Source: Syncephalis plumigaleata
Lineage: Eukaryota; Zoopagomycota; Zoopagomycetes; Zoopagales; Piptocephalidaceae
DNA length: 36,584 bases
NCBI GenBank assembly: GCA_025201365.1
Contig: JAIXMF010000115.1
Coordinates: forward strand, 1-36,584
Direction of reading: 5' to 3'
In this document: positions 20,809-33,277 of the stretch, piece after piece
Numbering within the stretch: the first letter of the stretch is position 1
Layout of the letters: each line of letters starts with the position of its first letter
Made by a program: the position numbers and the translations under genes
The notes under the pieces: generated by a model
The model's input: the letters and a program-made list of their open reading frames with translations, nothing else
Database searches by the model: none
Told to the model about the DNA's origin: nothing

Positions 20809-21669
20809 ATGAAGGTCTCCGTTTCTGTTTTGGCTGCTATCGCCCTTTCGGTCACCGTTGCCCAGTCGGTCAATGCTGACATCGATTATAATGTAGTTGC
20901 TTGCGAAGTTAATAAATTCCGTCAAAGCCAGGGCCGCAAGCCCGTTCGTGTCAGTACAGGTTTGAGCGGTGCCGCCAAAGCTTACAGCTCAGTGATGTCG
21001 AGGTTCATCTCTCCTGGTGCCGCGCCCATTCACAATCTATTGGGCGTTGATTTCACCACTAGATTAAACGGAATTTTGAGCGCTCTCGGTCTAAGAATGC
21101 CATACGAGAACATCTCCAATGGCGCGGCCGACGAGAAGGCGGTAGTTAAGGATTGGATCGACTCGCCAGGACATCGTAGCAACATCTTGTCCGACTCCAC
21201 CGATATGGGTATCGGTATGGTTGAGAAGGACGGCAACAAATACTGGACTCAGATCTTTGCCACCGATGGTCAAAAGCACGACTACCCAGTCTGTCCCGGT
21301 AATGCTCCTGCTCCAGAGCCAAAACCTGCCCCTGCTCCTGAACCAAAGCCTGCTCCTGCTCCTGAGACAAAGCCCGCTCCAGTCCCAGAGACGAAGCCTG
21401 CTCCTGCTCCTGCTCCTGAGCCAGCTTATACTCCAGCTCCAGTCCCAGCTCCAGAAGCCCCAGCTCCTCACACTAAGCCACGCAAGTGCCACAAGAAGCA
21501 AAAGCAATGCACCGACGGTGAAAGCAAATGCACCAATGGTGAAATCTCTCACTGCCGTCATGGTCGTTGGGAGACCGCACCATGCCCATCCAACCATTAC
21601 TGCAAGATTGACTCACCTGTCAAGGCTTGCTGCGCTGTTGTACCCGCCCCTCCTACATCCGCTTACTAG
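20809..21669 (+). CDS. Secreted CAP/SCP-domain protein with Pro-rich linker and chitin-binding-like tail
   Basis: 286 residues, single exon. Signal peptide 1-23 (MKVSVSVLAAIALSVTVAQS, then VNA). CAP (PR-1/Tpx1) domain at about 26-152: VVACEVNKFRQSQG, ENISNGAADEKAVVKDWIDS, PGHRSNIL, YWTQIF. Of the CAP metal-site residues, Glu100 and His122 are present, but the first His is Tyr59 (AAKAYSSVM). Then a (P-A-P-E-x-K)n linker at about 163-224, and a Cys-rich end (eight Cys from 227 to 275) with CTDGESKCTNGEISHCRHGRW, matching the spacing of CBM19-type chitin-binding modules. CAP proteins are secreted and bind sterols or lipids in fungi. The modular layout suggests anchoring to cell-wall or exogenous chitin (inferred). 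Confidence 0.9.
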   Translation: MKVSVSVLAAIALSVTVAQSVNADIDYNVVACEVNKFRQSQGRKPVRVSTGLSGAAKAYSSVMSRFISPGAAPIHNLLGVDFTTRLNGILSALGLRMPYENISNGAADEKAVVKDWIDSPGHRSNILSDSTDMGIGMVEKDGNKYWTQIFATDGQKHDYPVCPGNAPAPEPKPAPAPEPKPAPAPETKPAPVPETKPAPAPAPEPAYTPAPVPAPEAPAPHTKPRKCHKKQKQCTDGESKCTNGEISHCRHGRWETAPCPSNHYCKIDSPVKACCAVVPAPPTSAY

Positions 21670-22520
21670 ATTATTACATTAGCAAGTCTTTAATTGCTAT
21701 TGGTGAACAAGTAATATAATACGCAATAATATAAGGCGTGTGTAGTATGTGTATGCGTGCTTGTGCTTGTCTGTGTGATTCCTTCTTACACTCTAATTAT
21801 AAATCCCCTTCCTATCCGCTATGGTTTACCTACCTTCTTCTTCTTTCCTTTCTTCTCCCTCCTCGTACTTATCTATTCTGCTACTTGTTGTGCACACATA
21901 TCTTATCGGTATGTGTGTATATGTGTATGTATGTATGGATATGTGTACGAGTTGTGACAAAGCAAGAGAGAAAGGGAAAGTAAATTTGTCAAAGAGTAAT
22001 ACGCGTGCGTATACGTACATTACATGATTCTCGATGGACGCAATATAGATATTTACTATATATCACAGTAGCCGTCAAAAGTAAAGTAGTTTTCTCCGTA
22101 TATCATCATTTCCTTCTCATGTAATAAGCATGTGTGTGTGTGTGTCTATGTATCCTGTTATCATTGCAATGTCCTTATATCATTATTACATCATGTTAAC
22201 AGTAGTAATTAATGATGTTTACGATAATAATGGTGCTAACAATTGAATAGATTATTTATTAATATACTGCAAAATTTAAAAGATAAATGTGCTAATCGGT
22301 TGGAAAACCCTGTATTTAACGTGATAGGAAGCAACTATTGAAGCAAGAACCTAAAGGAAAAAAGCGCTTAGAGAACAATACTGCCATTAGACTGACAATG
22401 GTGTCAATGTAGAATCATACAAATGTAGCTAGCAGTTGGTCGACCATCCATAATAATTAGATGTCGTGTTCTTTTTTTGCTCTCCTTTAATAATTGTATT
22501 TCTCTTGCTTCTATGACATC
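21670..22520. other. Intergenic region between CAP protein 1 and the LRR scaffold
   Basis: AT-rich with TG/TA microsatellites (21905-21945, 22131-22144). It carries the 3' end of the CAP gene and the promoter of the scaffold gene. No gene is seen. Confidence 0.45.
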
Positions 22521-25500
22521 ATGTGGCAACCTGTCGACTCGTCATCCGCGCATTCTAGCAAAGCACTACCAAAGGAACCGAGTAATCTCGAGGATTCACA
22601 AAACAAGTTAGGCGCTACTTCGTCTAGCACGGAGACTGACCATACAAATCCCGCTACAACGGAGGAATCAAACAGTCGAGCCGCTATCCTTAGTTCACCA
22701 AGACGTAGCGAGGGTCAGAAGCAGCGTGGCACGGTGGTGCAAAGTCATAAACGTACAGACGATGAGCAGTTAAACTCTAGTTCCGCGGATGCTAGTACGT
22801 CACCGTCACTGACGCGTGTCAAATCTCCGTCTAACGTGGCATGGTCAGCGGTATTACCACCGTCGAAACGAGATACAATCGATGCTACCCTAGAAGAGAT
22901 ACCGACAAATACCAATGTAGTATATAATGTGGAGAGAGATACAGCTCGCGATAACCTTGATCATTCGACGAACAATCCAAATCCAACATCTATTGCACCA
23001 TCATCTGACAATGATCCGAATAATCATGAATTTATAATGTCAAGTAAGTAGATGATAGTTATAATAGTATCATTATCATTATTAATCTGTATATACATGT
23101 ATATATATATATTAGCATCAGAAGAGATACCTACAACAGATACACATTCAACTGGTGTATTCCATCATAATATGCAATGGCCTCAACGACGATTATTTAC
23201 ATTGGAGGAGGAACGTTCAAAGGATTTATCGAGTGTATGTTTAGATCCAGCGGGTGAACAGGATAATCACAATACAGCTATAGAACAATCGGTTACTGCA
23301 AAACCTATCGATGATCATTTACCTTCACTGCCATCTAACATTGAAATGGATCGTTACTTGAGCAAATCTGAAGCCAATTCATCGATCGATTCTCATCATT
23401 CTGCACCAGTTGAGGCATCAGCTAGCGTGATTATCGAAGAAGCAATAACTAATCAGGCAGATCTACACGGCCATACAAATGAAAAACTAGCTAGAACACC
23501 CGTTCTTGATGCATTACCTGAAGATCAAACGGCAGAGGATGATGTGCTAACGGAAAACAAACAGCACTTGGATCCACACACACCATTACGACAGGATAAT
23601 CACCGCGAGGTATCCTATGTGTCATCACCATTACTCCACTGGGATGCATCGCCATTACATGAAGCATCAGGCGGTGCGTTGACAAAACTACCTGGACAGC
23701 ATGCTCCACCTTCGCAGAATGCATTAGCACATTATCAAATGGCCGATACAGATGATAGTGTAGCGGAGGCAACCAACATACGTGATCAGATGACATCAAC
23801 GGCAGATATCGAATTGACGAACAACAACTCAACCATCTCGCAATTGCCCACTGTCGAGAATGACATGACCATCGAAGTGTCAGAGGAACTAGAACATAGA
23901 ATAGACACTAGCATCAATCTGCCAATCAATGGAATGATCAACGGACAGGATCCTATTAGTGTGAATGCACGTAACTTACCACAAGAATCGATCGCTTTTT
24001 TGTCATCAGCCATTCCAATGAACGACACGTACATTCCTGCTATAAGCCTACCCAATCGACCGAATACCGCCAATTTGACATCATCCGCATCGGCACCACA
24101 TACGCCAACTCGTCGTCCATTGTCAACACCTGCTTGGCAGCCTGTATCTGCTAGACCTGCAGGAGTATCCGATAAGAAGGTGCTATTCAACGATGAATCC
24201 GATGATGATAAACGAGAAAGAACAAACAGATCAACAAAAGAAGAACAAGAACAAGAAGACAAAGACAAAGAAGGAACTGATCATTATGATGACATGATTG
24301 TAAGAAAACATCATACGGTTGATCCATTTACGCGTGTCAATGATGATCAGCATAGCAATAACACTAATAATGATAATAATAACACGATCAAATCAAAAGC
24401 TGTAAAAGCAGCCTCAGCGCATGGAACACCGGCAACTTCACCAAGGAAGCAACAAGAAGGCGTACCGATGAATGGCGACCTAAGATTGTCCATGCTATCA
24501 GATTCAGCGGAAGTTATGGGTAAAGCACCGGATAGAAAACAACATTTGGCACAGTTGTCTCGACGAGCAAATATGCTGAAAATGCGTCAATCTACATGTA
24601 AGCAACGATAATTGCTTATCTAAATATACAATGATAGTCATACTAACATCAATAACTTTGTATATAGCATCTGTACCAGGATTATCCAATAATGCCGAGT
24701 CTAGTACATCGGCACTAGCATCGAAGAGTGTCAATAATTATGAAGCGAAACCATTATTTGCACCAATGAAATCGAGCGATATACGTAAAAAGCTTGAATT
24801 CGCATCCAACACGATGACAATCAATCCTATAACGACTGAGACAATAAACTACGTGCCAATGTTGGATGAATTTTCACCTCGTTCTATGGCAGCATCCACT
24901 CATTTTGCTGGTGAAGTGGTAGTTGATACCACATCTAATACAACAGCACCATTATGGCCATTGGAACAATCGGGACAACAACAACAACAGCAGCAACAGC
25001 AGCAACAAGCATTGGATAATGATTGGCATGGTATGGCATCAATAGCTATGGAAATGAATCAGCATCATAATAATCAATCGGAAGCAATACATTTATTACA
25101 CAACTCTACAACTTATGAGAATACTACGAGTAATAGTATTGAACAGGACATATACGAGAGACAGCGACAACATATGACGGCGATACTTGCCGAGAAATTG
25201 CCATCTAATCAATGGGAACTATTAAATACCATCGATTTATCGGATATACCGACATTACAATCATTCAATGGACTTGATCGATTATGTCCACTATTAGAGG
25301 AACTTGTAGCGTATGTTAATCGTCTAATTGTTATATTGAATGATTTGATTCGATATGTTAACTTACATTTTCTAATTGTTATTATGATTATTATTTAGTC
25401 GTCGATGTAGTCTCACCTCGCTAAGCGGTTGTCCATCCCGTGTTCAACGATTGAATGTTATGGGGAATCAGTAAGTGATGATAGACATGTTGATAATACA

Positions 25501-27250
25501 TAGGTGAATACGACTAATTCACGCATGACTATTTGTAGATTAAATGAAGCGGAGATCACTAAGTTGCATCATTTGTCTGAATTAACCATACTAGAATTAT
25601 CAGATAATCATTTACGAAAACTAATTAGTAAGTAATTGTTAATAAATACGAATTGTAACCATTAATGTAACCATGTCAATACACTATGTAGATTTTGGTG
25701 AACTAAAACAACTACGAGATTTGCGTGTAGATAGAAATAAGATTAGTGAATTCGAGGATTTATCCGGTACACGTTTGGAACACTTGAGTCTACGTGGTAA
25801 TCAACTAGTAGAGATTGATTGTTCACGTCTACCATGGTAAATAATGGAGTAATAAGCAGAATGGGCGTGCATCCATCAATCATAGCTAATCGATATTTTA
25901 TTCTATAGTGCATACATGAAGAACTTGCTATTAAATAAGAATTCGATTACAAAGGTGCATGCTATTGGATTACTTCAACAATTGCAAGTACTTAATCTTG
26001 GTAGGTGTCGACTAATATTGATGATGATAATAGCAGTAATAGTATATCTCTAATATTCGTAAAATGATAGAACACAATATGCTATCTTTATTCGAGAGTA
26101 GTGCACCATTAGCGAATTTGCATACACTTCGACTCTCGCATAACCAGCTGTATCAGCTGCACGTCGGCAAATTCCCTGCTCTACGTGTTCTATACGCCGA
26201 TTGTAACATACTACGTAGAATGGACGGTCTCGCCGATCTACCCGTACTCGATAGTTTCTCATTACGAGATCAACAACGTAACTGGTAAGCGAGTGTAATG
26301 ATCGATTAAGCACTGTATTCACTCATTGACTCATTGATAGGGAGATGAATTTCGATGCTCTACCACCTGCACGCAACCTATACCTATCGGGTAATCCGTT
26401 CCCTGATCTAGCTCGGTGTGCACGGGCAAGACCCGAGCTGGAATTCCTCGAGCTTAGCGGATGCAGTGTAGTGGGTCTGCCACACGCCTCGCTATGGCCT
26501 AATATCCGTGTACTCAATCTTAACTATAATCATTTACGTGATTTGTCGCCATTACATCGATTGCTATACCTACGTCGTTTAATGCTCGTGGCCAACTCGA
26601 TCGAAACCATCGATATGGTGGCGTGCACGGTGAGACGTCTTCCCAAGTTGCACGCCCTCGATCTACGACGTAATCCGGTGGCGAATGCATTATACGCGCC
26701 ACTAATATCCACGACAGCAACGGTGTTATGCTTATCGCTACTACCGTATCAAGTGGACATGCAATGGCGTCAAACCGATCTACACTACCGGATGCACCTG
26801 TCGGATCTGACTATGTGTCGACGTGCCGCCTATCGATCCACGGTTATTCGATGTGCACCCGCCTGCCTAAGTGAACTCGATGGACAACCGGTGGCCAGCA
26901 ATGAACGGAATGAAGCGGAGGAGATGTTTCGATGGATTCGCGATCAAGCAGCCTTGCCCGATGTATCTGCCTCCATACTATCGGTGGCACCATCGATCAT
27001 GCAAGAGAATACAGTAGCGGGTGTAGAGGAGATGGAACTACCACCACTACCAACAGCTAATTCTTTGCAATTACAACAACAACAACAGCAGCAGCCACAC
27101 CCGACTAATCCACCTGCACCACCTACGAAAGATATTGCGTCATCGATAGATCCGCACACTGCTGGTACAGTAGCATCAAGTGTACGAGGACCACGTACAG
27201 TTAGTTTAGCAGATTTTGCCTTAGGCAATACTAATAATAATAGTGTTTAG
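22521..27250 (+). CDS. Nud1/Cdc11-like leucine-rich-repeat scaffold of the spindle pole body
   Basis: Nine exons: 22521-23043, 23116-24597, 24668-25310, 25399-25470, 25539-25627, 25692-25836, 25909-26000, 26071-26284 and 26341-27250, giving 1389 residues with phases agreeing at every junction. Residues 1 to about 850 are Ser/Thr/Asp/Asn-rich and disordered, with a poly-Gln run near 772-782. About residues 885-1215 are leucine-rich repeats, with the features of S. pombe Cdc11 and yeast Nud1: FSLRDQ, RNLYLSGNPF, LEFLELSGCSVVGLP, NIRVLNLNYNHLRDLSPL, LHALDLRRNPV and a late LDGQ. That family anchors the septation-initiation/mitotic-exit kinase cascade at the spindle pole body. The tail is disordered with a second short Gln run. 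The family call rests on motif order; a different centriolin-like LRR protein is the alternative. The start is the first ATG in the open frame. Confidence 0.8.
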
Positions 27251-28278
27251 AGAAGGATCATTCATCGTATGTAAAGTACGAATACGAATTCTTGTAATAT
27301 TTTTTATTTCCTCTTTTCTTTTACTATTCAATACATCATTATACATACAAATAGTAATAGTAATAATAAAAGTAAAGCTATGCTGTATTTTCATTGCTTA
27401 CTAATTCACACTTGGTGCAATGGCATTACTTGCTAGTTTATTGGTTAGCAAGTACTTCTCGGAAGTGTAGTATCATTACGCCTATTTCCGTAAGTGATAC
27501 GATGATTCTTACTTGCACGAACAACAATACCAATTCGGATGCAACGCTTAACACCGGATGAATAAACATCCAGAACAACGCTCAATCCTTTGTACGCATC
27601 TAAGGTTTCGTTCATTTATAGGTCGCGTGACCACAAGTAAAAGGGCAACTTGCACTACGATGATGACAACAATAAGATACACGTCATTTTCGTGGAATAT
27701 TCAGAATAATAGCGCATGTTCATTGGTTAGCATGGTTCTATGCGTGTAGCTATATCAATATAAATAATAGAATTAGGATTAAAGTACATGGTGTCACACA
27801 TCTTAAGTGCTATTATTGAAAGGCATCGGATATACACGCACATATATATTCAAACGGAATGTCTCATTGCTTTCGTAAAGAAAGAAGCGAGCGAGCGAGC
27901 GAGCAATAGGGAGAATGACCCCGTAAACAAAAAAGATGCATCTTGTCACATTGCGAACATTACATTGTTATCAGGGAATATGCTAGTATGATTTGCATGC
28001 TGTACCGCCAATCGTCGACAATCATACCTACAATGCTTCCTGTTCACGTACGTACATCGTATATTGTATAAATACAGTGTAAATGAATTGCATCAAGCAG
28101 TAGATCATAGCAAACAACGTAAGCCTCTTTCCAATACACACTAGTGCTCTTGTTAACAAAAACATTTTAGCTACTCTTTGCAGCCGGACTGCCAACAAAA
28201 AAGTACTCTCTTTGAACAATTTATTGCTTATTACTACTTCGACTGTCTTTTCGTTTCTCTTTACTACTAACAATAACC
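27251..28278. other. Intergenic region upstream of CAP protein 2
   Basis: About 1 kb of AT-rich sequence with a GAGC run at about 27886-27904. A TATA box lies at 28067. No gene can be supported. Confidence 0.45.
28067..28074 (+). promoter_or_regulatory. TATA box of CAP protein 2
   Basis: TATAAATA lies 205-212 bp upstream of the ATG at 28279. Confidence 0.5.
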
Positions 28279-28806
28279 ATGAAAGTTCCTACGCTTTTAT
28301 TATCCTTTACCCTATTAACCATTGGCATCGAGTCTGTCGTTGCCTTAGCGGGTAGTGCAAGTCTTAATCCGGCGAAAATGCTCTGTCTAGTCAACGAGTT
28401 TCGCGTAAAAAATGGCAGATCACCCATTGGACTGAATGGCTCGTTGAATGTCGCCGCTCAACGTCATAGCATTCTTCAAGCGAAGCATAAGGCACTTAGT
28501 CATAGATTACCCGGTGAACCGGATCTCACCGAGCGTGTTCGTGCAGTGGGCGTTCCTTATCACGGTATATCCGAAAATGCGCATCAAGGTTCCCGGACCG
28601 AAGAGGGAGCCATTCGTGGCTGGATCAACTCGCCGTTGCACCGAGCTAACATGCTATCCGATATAACGCATGGCGGTTTCGGTATGGCGATGGCCGATAA
28701 CGGAGAACCGTATTGGACGCAAGTATTCATTAAGAATACTAGTCTTCGAAAAACGATGCCAATTTGTCGTGGAATGAATAGAGGCAATTACATTAGAAAC
28801 AACTAA
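28279..28806 (+). CDS. Secreted CAP/SCP-domain protein 2
   Basis: 175 residues, single exon. Signal peptide 1-23 (MKVPTLLLSFTLLTIGIESV, then VAL). CAP domain from about 32 to 153: LCLVNEFRVKNGRSP, AAQRHSILQAKH, the loop DLTERVRAVGVPYHGISENAH, AIRGWINSPLHRANML, YWTQVF. Unlike the other CAP protein at 20809, the metal-site residues His63, Glu99 and His121 are all present, and it lacks the Pro-rich linker and chitin-binding tail. The two share the MKV start and domain but are well diverged, so they are not a recent duplicate. Probably a secreted lipid/sterol-binding protein (family knowledge). Confidence 0.88.
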   Translation: MKVPTLLLSFTLLTIGIESVVALAGSASLNPAKMLCLVNEFRVKNGRSPIGLNGSLNVAAQRHSILQAKHKALSHRLPGEPDLTERVRAVGVPYHGISENAHQGSRTEEGAIRGWINSPLHRANMLSDITHGGFGMAMADNGEPYWTQVFIKNTSLRKTMPICRGMNRGNYIRNN

Positions 28807-31321
28807 TAATAAATAGATTTACTATTATCCCTAATAAACTAATAAACTAATAATTCCATAATAATAATAATAACAATATTCCTTAGCTTTACATGGTGAG
28901 CGAGTGTGATAACATTCTTGGTTACAACAATGAATAACATGCGATAGGATGATTGCACCCATAATGCAATGTGGTACTACCACCATTTATTATCATTATT
29001 ATCATTATTATCATCATTAGTACGGGTATTACATTTGATGATCAATATGAAATGCATTTGCAATGCATAATTTAATAAATGAAATTCCCATTGATCAACT
29101 ACGGTAATTGCAACTCAGTCACTACGTATTTGGTTAAATCCGCGTAAAAATCTCATTTAATTGACTAAAATATAAATAGGGAAAACCTGTTTTCTGCGTG
29201 ACGATATATATATGTGTGTGTATGTATATGTGTTGATACTACATGATGAGTGAGTGTGACCGCATACTATCCTATTGACCATGTTCATACCTGTGTGTGT
29301 GTCTCTGTGTGTGTTCTGTCGTTTAAAAGAACAATTCGTACCGTCCCAGTTTCTCATCGGTCACGCTCTTTGTGACCGCATTGTACTACACACACACACA
29401 TACGGAAGGTAGGACAAAGAAAGCCGGAGTGGCATGTCAATGAGTGCTTGCCACATTGTATTTTAAGCAGGTCATGAATTTATGATCCAGACCTTTACCT
29501 CGTTACTTGCTCGCTCGTTCATTTATCCTGTTCAGTTGCTCACGAATGACCACACACACACACACACACACACACTCACGCACGCTCACTCTCACTAGCA
29601 AGCAAGCACACGAAAGTAAACGTGTCAACTATTAGTTTAATTGTCATCGGTAGAGCGCTGAACAGTCGAGTTGACCCCACACATTATCTTATTCTAACCA
29701 CCACCTCGTGCCATCCGGTCATTCTTTCGTCCTTCTTTACCCTTACCCTTTATTCATCGTCATTGTTCGTACATACGTAGCATTGCCATCCACTGTCTTT
29801 TCTTTGCTTTTCTTTTCTTTCTTTTCTTTCTTTCTACTAATATCTGTAGTGATATCTGCAGTTTTATTTGTTAATAATCATTAGTGAGTACTAGTTCTGC
29901 AGCTAGTAAGAAAAACGAAACTACACCTTTAAATAGTCTATTATTTTGAAGTATAAAAACATACTACAATATCCATTAACCTTACTTCGACTCCGTCTAC
30001 ACTCCGCATCTCAATCGAGGAATACTTGTCATTTATTTTCACGCTCCGTGCTTACCACATACCGCTTGTTTGTAGAGTGTATAAAAAATTCTGTACTTCT
30101 AACACTACCATACCTGCTATCGTCACCACCACTACTACTACTACTACTACCACTACCACAGTCCTTCTCACCATAACCATTAACACTGTCAATATTAGTA
30201 TTGTCGTCATTGCTCTGGTAACACTGCGGCAATTGTTCGTGTTCCATTCTCCATTGCTAGTTGCATACATATGCACGAAGTTCGGCCTATCTATTTATAG
30301 TAGAGCTGCATCACTATTCGCGTGCTCGGAGCTTTGAAGCTATTAAAAGCAAAAAAAAGAAGGAAAACAAGTCATTTTGCCGTAGAATTCGCAGTATTCT
30401 AATATATATATTTGTCGCATTCTTGGCACCTTTGTACATTGACACGTACATCACCTTGACCGGAATCAAGTATATCTATTCTCTCATTCTCGCGTTCTCG
30501 TTCGATTATTTGTTTTATTATATTTGGCGTGTACACGCTTGTTTATCCCATTCTCACCTCGTCTCACCTCACCCCTTTTCCCTACCAATACACCTACACC
30601 TATCTTCATCGTCTCACCTTTGCCTACTATCATTTGCTATTAGCCATTAGCTATTTGTCATCATTGCCATTATCTGCGTATCTTTACCTGACGTAGCCAC
30701 GTCGTCATTCACCATCCTTTACTATTTCCCTCCTTTGTCATATGATATTAGTATCAACCGCTGTGTTACCATCTCCTTCCTTTTAACTTGACCGCAGTTT
30801 CTATCATTACCATCTTTGACGTCACTCTATAGCACAGATTCCTCACGTGAACCCTGTACCCCGGCTAATAGCAACGTCTCTGCAACTACTATTTTCCTAA
30901 TCTCACTATCATCATTATCAATATCATCAATATCATTAGTGCCATTAGTATCATCCTCGTCCACGTTTTCATCCTCGCTAATACGTTCCACCGAGGAAGC
31001 GGTGAATATCCATTATCATTATCATCATCATCATTTGTACAAATACAATTGCAGACATTATCATCCTCCCCTTCCTCTATCTACCTTTGCCGCTCTTTCT
31101 CTGTGCATATTTATCATTTATTCATATTACGTCAATTCTCACTTGACTGACTGTTGTGCTGTATTAAGGGTAGTAATAAGTACAGCATTGCATCAGTTTT
31201 AGGATTTGTCTATATCTATCTATCTCTCTGTGTGTGCTGTATTTATTGTTACATCTTCTTTGTATTCATTTAGTACCATATTACAATTACTTAAAAAGCA
31301 ATATTCCGCGTAACGGCAGTT
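28807..31321. other. 2.5-kb intergenic region with microsatellites and pyrimidine-rich leader
   Basis: It begins with the poly(A) region of CAP protein 2 (AATAAA at 28808-28813). It then holds TATCAT repeats (28991-29013), TG/TA runs (29200-29235), a (CA)n tract at 29550-29575 and TTTCTTTTC repeats (29808-29833). A TATAAAA at 30080-30086 is followed by over 1 kb of strikingly pyrimidine-rich sequence up to the next ATG, with CAT/ATC repeats. This may be a long 5' UTR of the 31322 gene, possibly with introns. No coding exon is supported. Confidence 0.4.
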
Positions 31322-33277
31322 ATGACACCATTATCTGGCACTCTTTCTTCGGCGTCACGCCTATTCTCCTCATCATCCTCATCATCATCCACTGCCACCT
31401 CTAATTCACGCAGTCGCGGTCGAACCCAAATTAGTACACTCAACACTAATAGTCGAACTAGTAGTAGCAGTGCCGTGCCAGCAACCGCGACACCTATCAC
31501 CGTCACTCGTACCACCGGTAGTACGGAATCATTACCGCCAATAAACAGATCAGCATCGTTTGTTCCCTCCGGTGAAACCATGCAACGTGCCGGTCGCTCT
31601 ATTTCCGAGGGAAGATTCCGCTTGCCCATCTCATTCTTTGGCAGCGGCGGTAAAGGAACGCATCGTCGTCAGAAAAGTCGCGACTCCACTGGTCGTATAT
31701 CCACCAGCTCCAGTGTCTCGATGTCTACATCCGCTAGTCAAAATAAAGGCATGCCACCACCACCGCCATTACCACTACCAGTACCATCACTTACTGGTAA
31801 AAGTAGTTCTGGTTTCGTGCTTAATGCCGATACCGGCCTAACTTCTACCACCCTAATTAACGTGGAACAACAGTGTGCACTCTACGATCGATCCTTAATG
31901 CGAAATTCATCCGCTACCACCACCATCGATGCTAATGACAGGCTTGATGGTTCGTCGTCTTCCTTTAAAATGATTACCACACAAACGATACCATTATCCT
32001 TGAACGTTAACGACAACGGTAGTCAATACACGACAAGTGATCAGCTTCATTCCGGTCGACGACCTGCCCCCATTGACATACCTATGAAATCGCCAACTAG
32101 TCCACACATGGACAGTGGTATCGGCAGTATGGGCAGTAGCAATACACCAACCGCCAATGGCTCACCTTCTCATTTAGCCTATTCGTCCAGCTTCTCGCAT
32201 CGTCGTGGATCCGATTCATTCCTATTCGACATGCCATTACGTGCTGGCCCTAGTGGCTATGCGTGGAATGGTACCACCGGCCAATCGGTATCCATCAAGT
32301 CAGCGTCCATGTCGCGTGATCCGCGTCGTCATGCAAGCGAGCGTCCCTATCTTAACAGTGGCAACCATAGTCGTACCACTAGTGATCATTCGAAATCCGC
32401 TAGTTGTAGCACATCACCACGTCATAGCAACCATTGTGTGGTGGCAGTGGCAGGTCGATTTGCTTCACCGGCCATTCCTGCTCTAATGGCCCAGGATTAC
32501 GCAATAGACGACAGATTCGACGATATCAATTCGACTAATAGCGGCAACAACACCAGTAATCCGTTGTTGTCACCTGCATCGCCCGATATTCTTGGTACTT
32601 CACCACCTGGTGTACATGCATGGCGACGACGTCGCTCGCTAACACCGGGACCAATATCGACACATATTAGCCCGTCCGTGTCGTATACCGCACCATTGTC
32701 GGCACAGTATCCATTAGGTGCGAGCAAGACATTATCCAATCCTTCGTTAAACGACAAACAGTCAGAATCTCGTCTCGAGCTATGGGAGGCACGTCGTCAA
32801 TTACGTGCCCTAGGTGGTCTAGATGAACTGCTAGCTCAACCGGATGCAACGGTAAAGTGCACACTGACACCAGTCGTGTGTCGTGATCCATATCGACTTA
32901 ATCCGTTGAATTTGCGTGTTGAGGAAGAAGACGAGGACGACGAGGACGATGAGGAAAATGAAGACGATCACGCACTGGAAGATGACCACGAGGATGTATT
33001 CTGCGTCGATGGCGAGGAGGCATCATTAGCAATGCGTCCGCTTGGTGATCCAGCCCGAGCATGGTGGAATCGTAGTTTAGAACGACATGCTCGTACGACC
33101 AAATGGACGAGCGAGCAAAGAGGCAAACGATCCATATCGGAAAATAACAATATATTCGCCATTCCTTCCGCAGCACCCATGGAAAGAGCGGCGACACTAC
33201 CACGAACTGCCGCAGCCATCAATAATCTCCTATGCAAGGACGATGATCTAATGGCTCAGAATGCTTTTAAGCAATAA
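31322..33277 (+). CDS. Large intrinsically disordered Ser-rich protein, unknown function
   Basis: 651 residues in one exon. Very Ser/Thr-rich, with a poly-Ser run at about 16-23, a Pro run (MPPPPPLPLPVP, about 142-153) and an acidic stretch (EEEDEDDEDDEENEDDHALE, about 534-553). There are several basic-x-Ser sites of the PKA/AGC-kinase type (HRRGS, DPRRHAS, RRRRS, HRRQKS) and SP/TP sites (SPTSP, LTPGP, SPASP). A candidate folded helix is ESRLELWEARRQLRALGGLDELL (about 483-505). No enzyme or known domain is recognised. It looks like a phosphorylation-regulated scaffold or regulator (inference). The ATG at 31322 is the first in the frame. Confidence 0.7.
   Translation: MTPLSGTLSSASRLFSSSSSSSSTATSNSRSRGRTQISTLNTNSRTSSSSAVPATATPITVTRTTGSTESLPPINRSASFVPSGETMQRAGRSISEGRFRLPISFFGSGGKGTHRRQKSRDSTGRISTSSSVSMSTSASQNKGMPPPPPLPLPVPSLTGKSSSGFVLNADTGLTSTTLINVEQQCALYDRSLMRNSSATTTIDANDRLDGSSSSFKMITTQTIPLSLNVNDNGSQYTTSDQLHSGRRPAPIDIPMKSPTSPHMDSGIGSMGSSNTPTANGSPSHLAYSSSFSHRRGSDSFLFDMPLRAGPSGYAWNGTTGQSVSIKSASMSRDPRRHASERPYLNSGNHSRTTSDHSKSASCSTSPRHSNHCVVAVAGRFASPAIPALMAQDYAIDDRFDDINSTNSGNNTSNPLLSPASPDILGTSPPGVHAWRRRRSLTPGPISTHISPSVSYTAPLSAQYPLGASKTLSNPSLNDKQSESRLELWEARRQLRALGGLDELLAQPDATVKCTLTPVVCRDPYRLNPLNLRVEEEDEDDEDDEENEDDHALEDDHEDVFCVDGEEASLAMRPLGDPARAWWNRSLERHARTTKWTSEQRGKRSISENNNIFAIPSAAPMERAATLPRTAAAINNLLCKDDDLMAQNAFKQ

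Noticed and set aside
29640-29690. tRNA-like string GGTAGAGCGCTGAAC
   Set aside because: No B box, no acceptor stem and no cloverleaf can be drawn.
29946-31202. Several plus-strand frames of 70-130 residues
   Set aside because: They are products of pyrimidine-rich and trinucleotide-repeat leader sequence, in conflicting frames.
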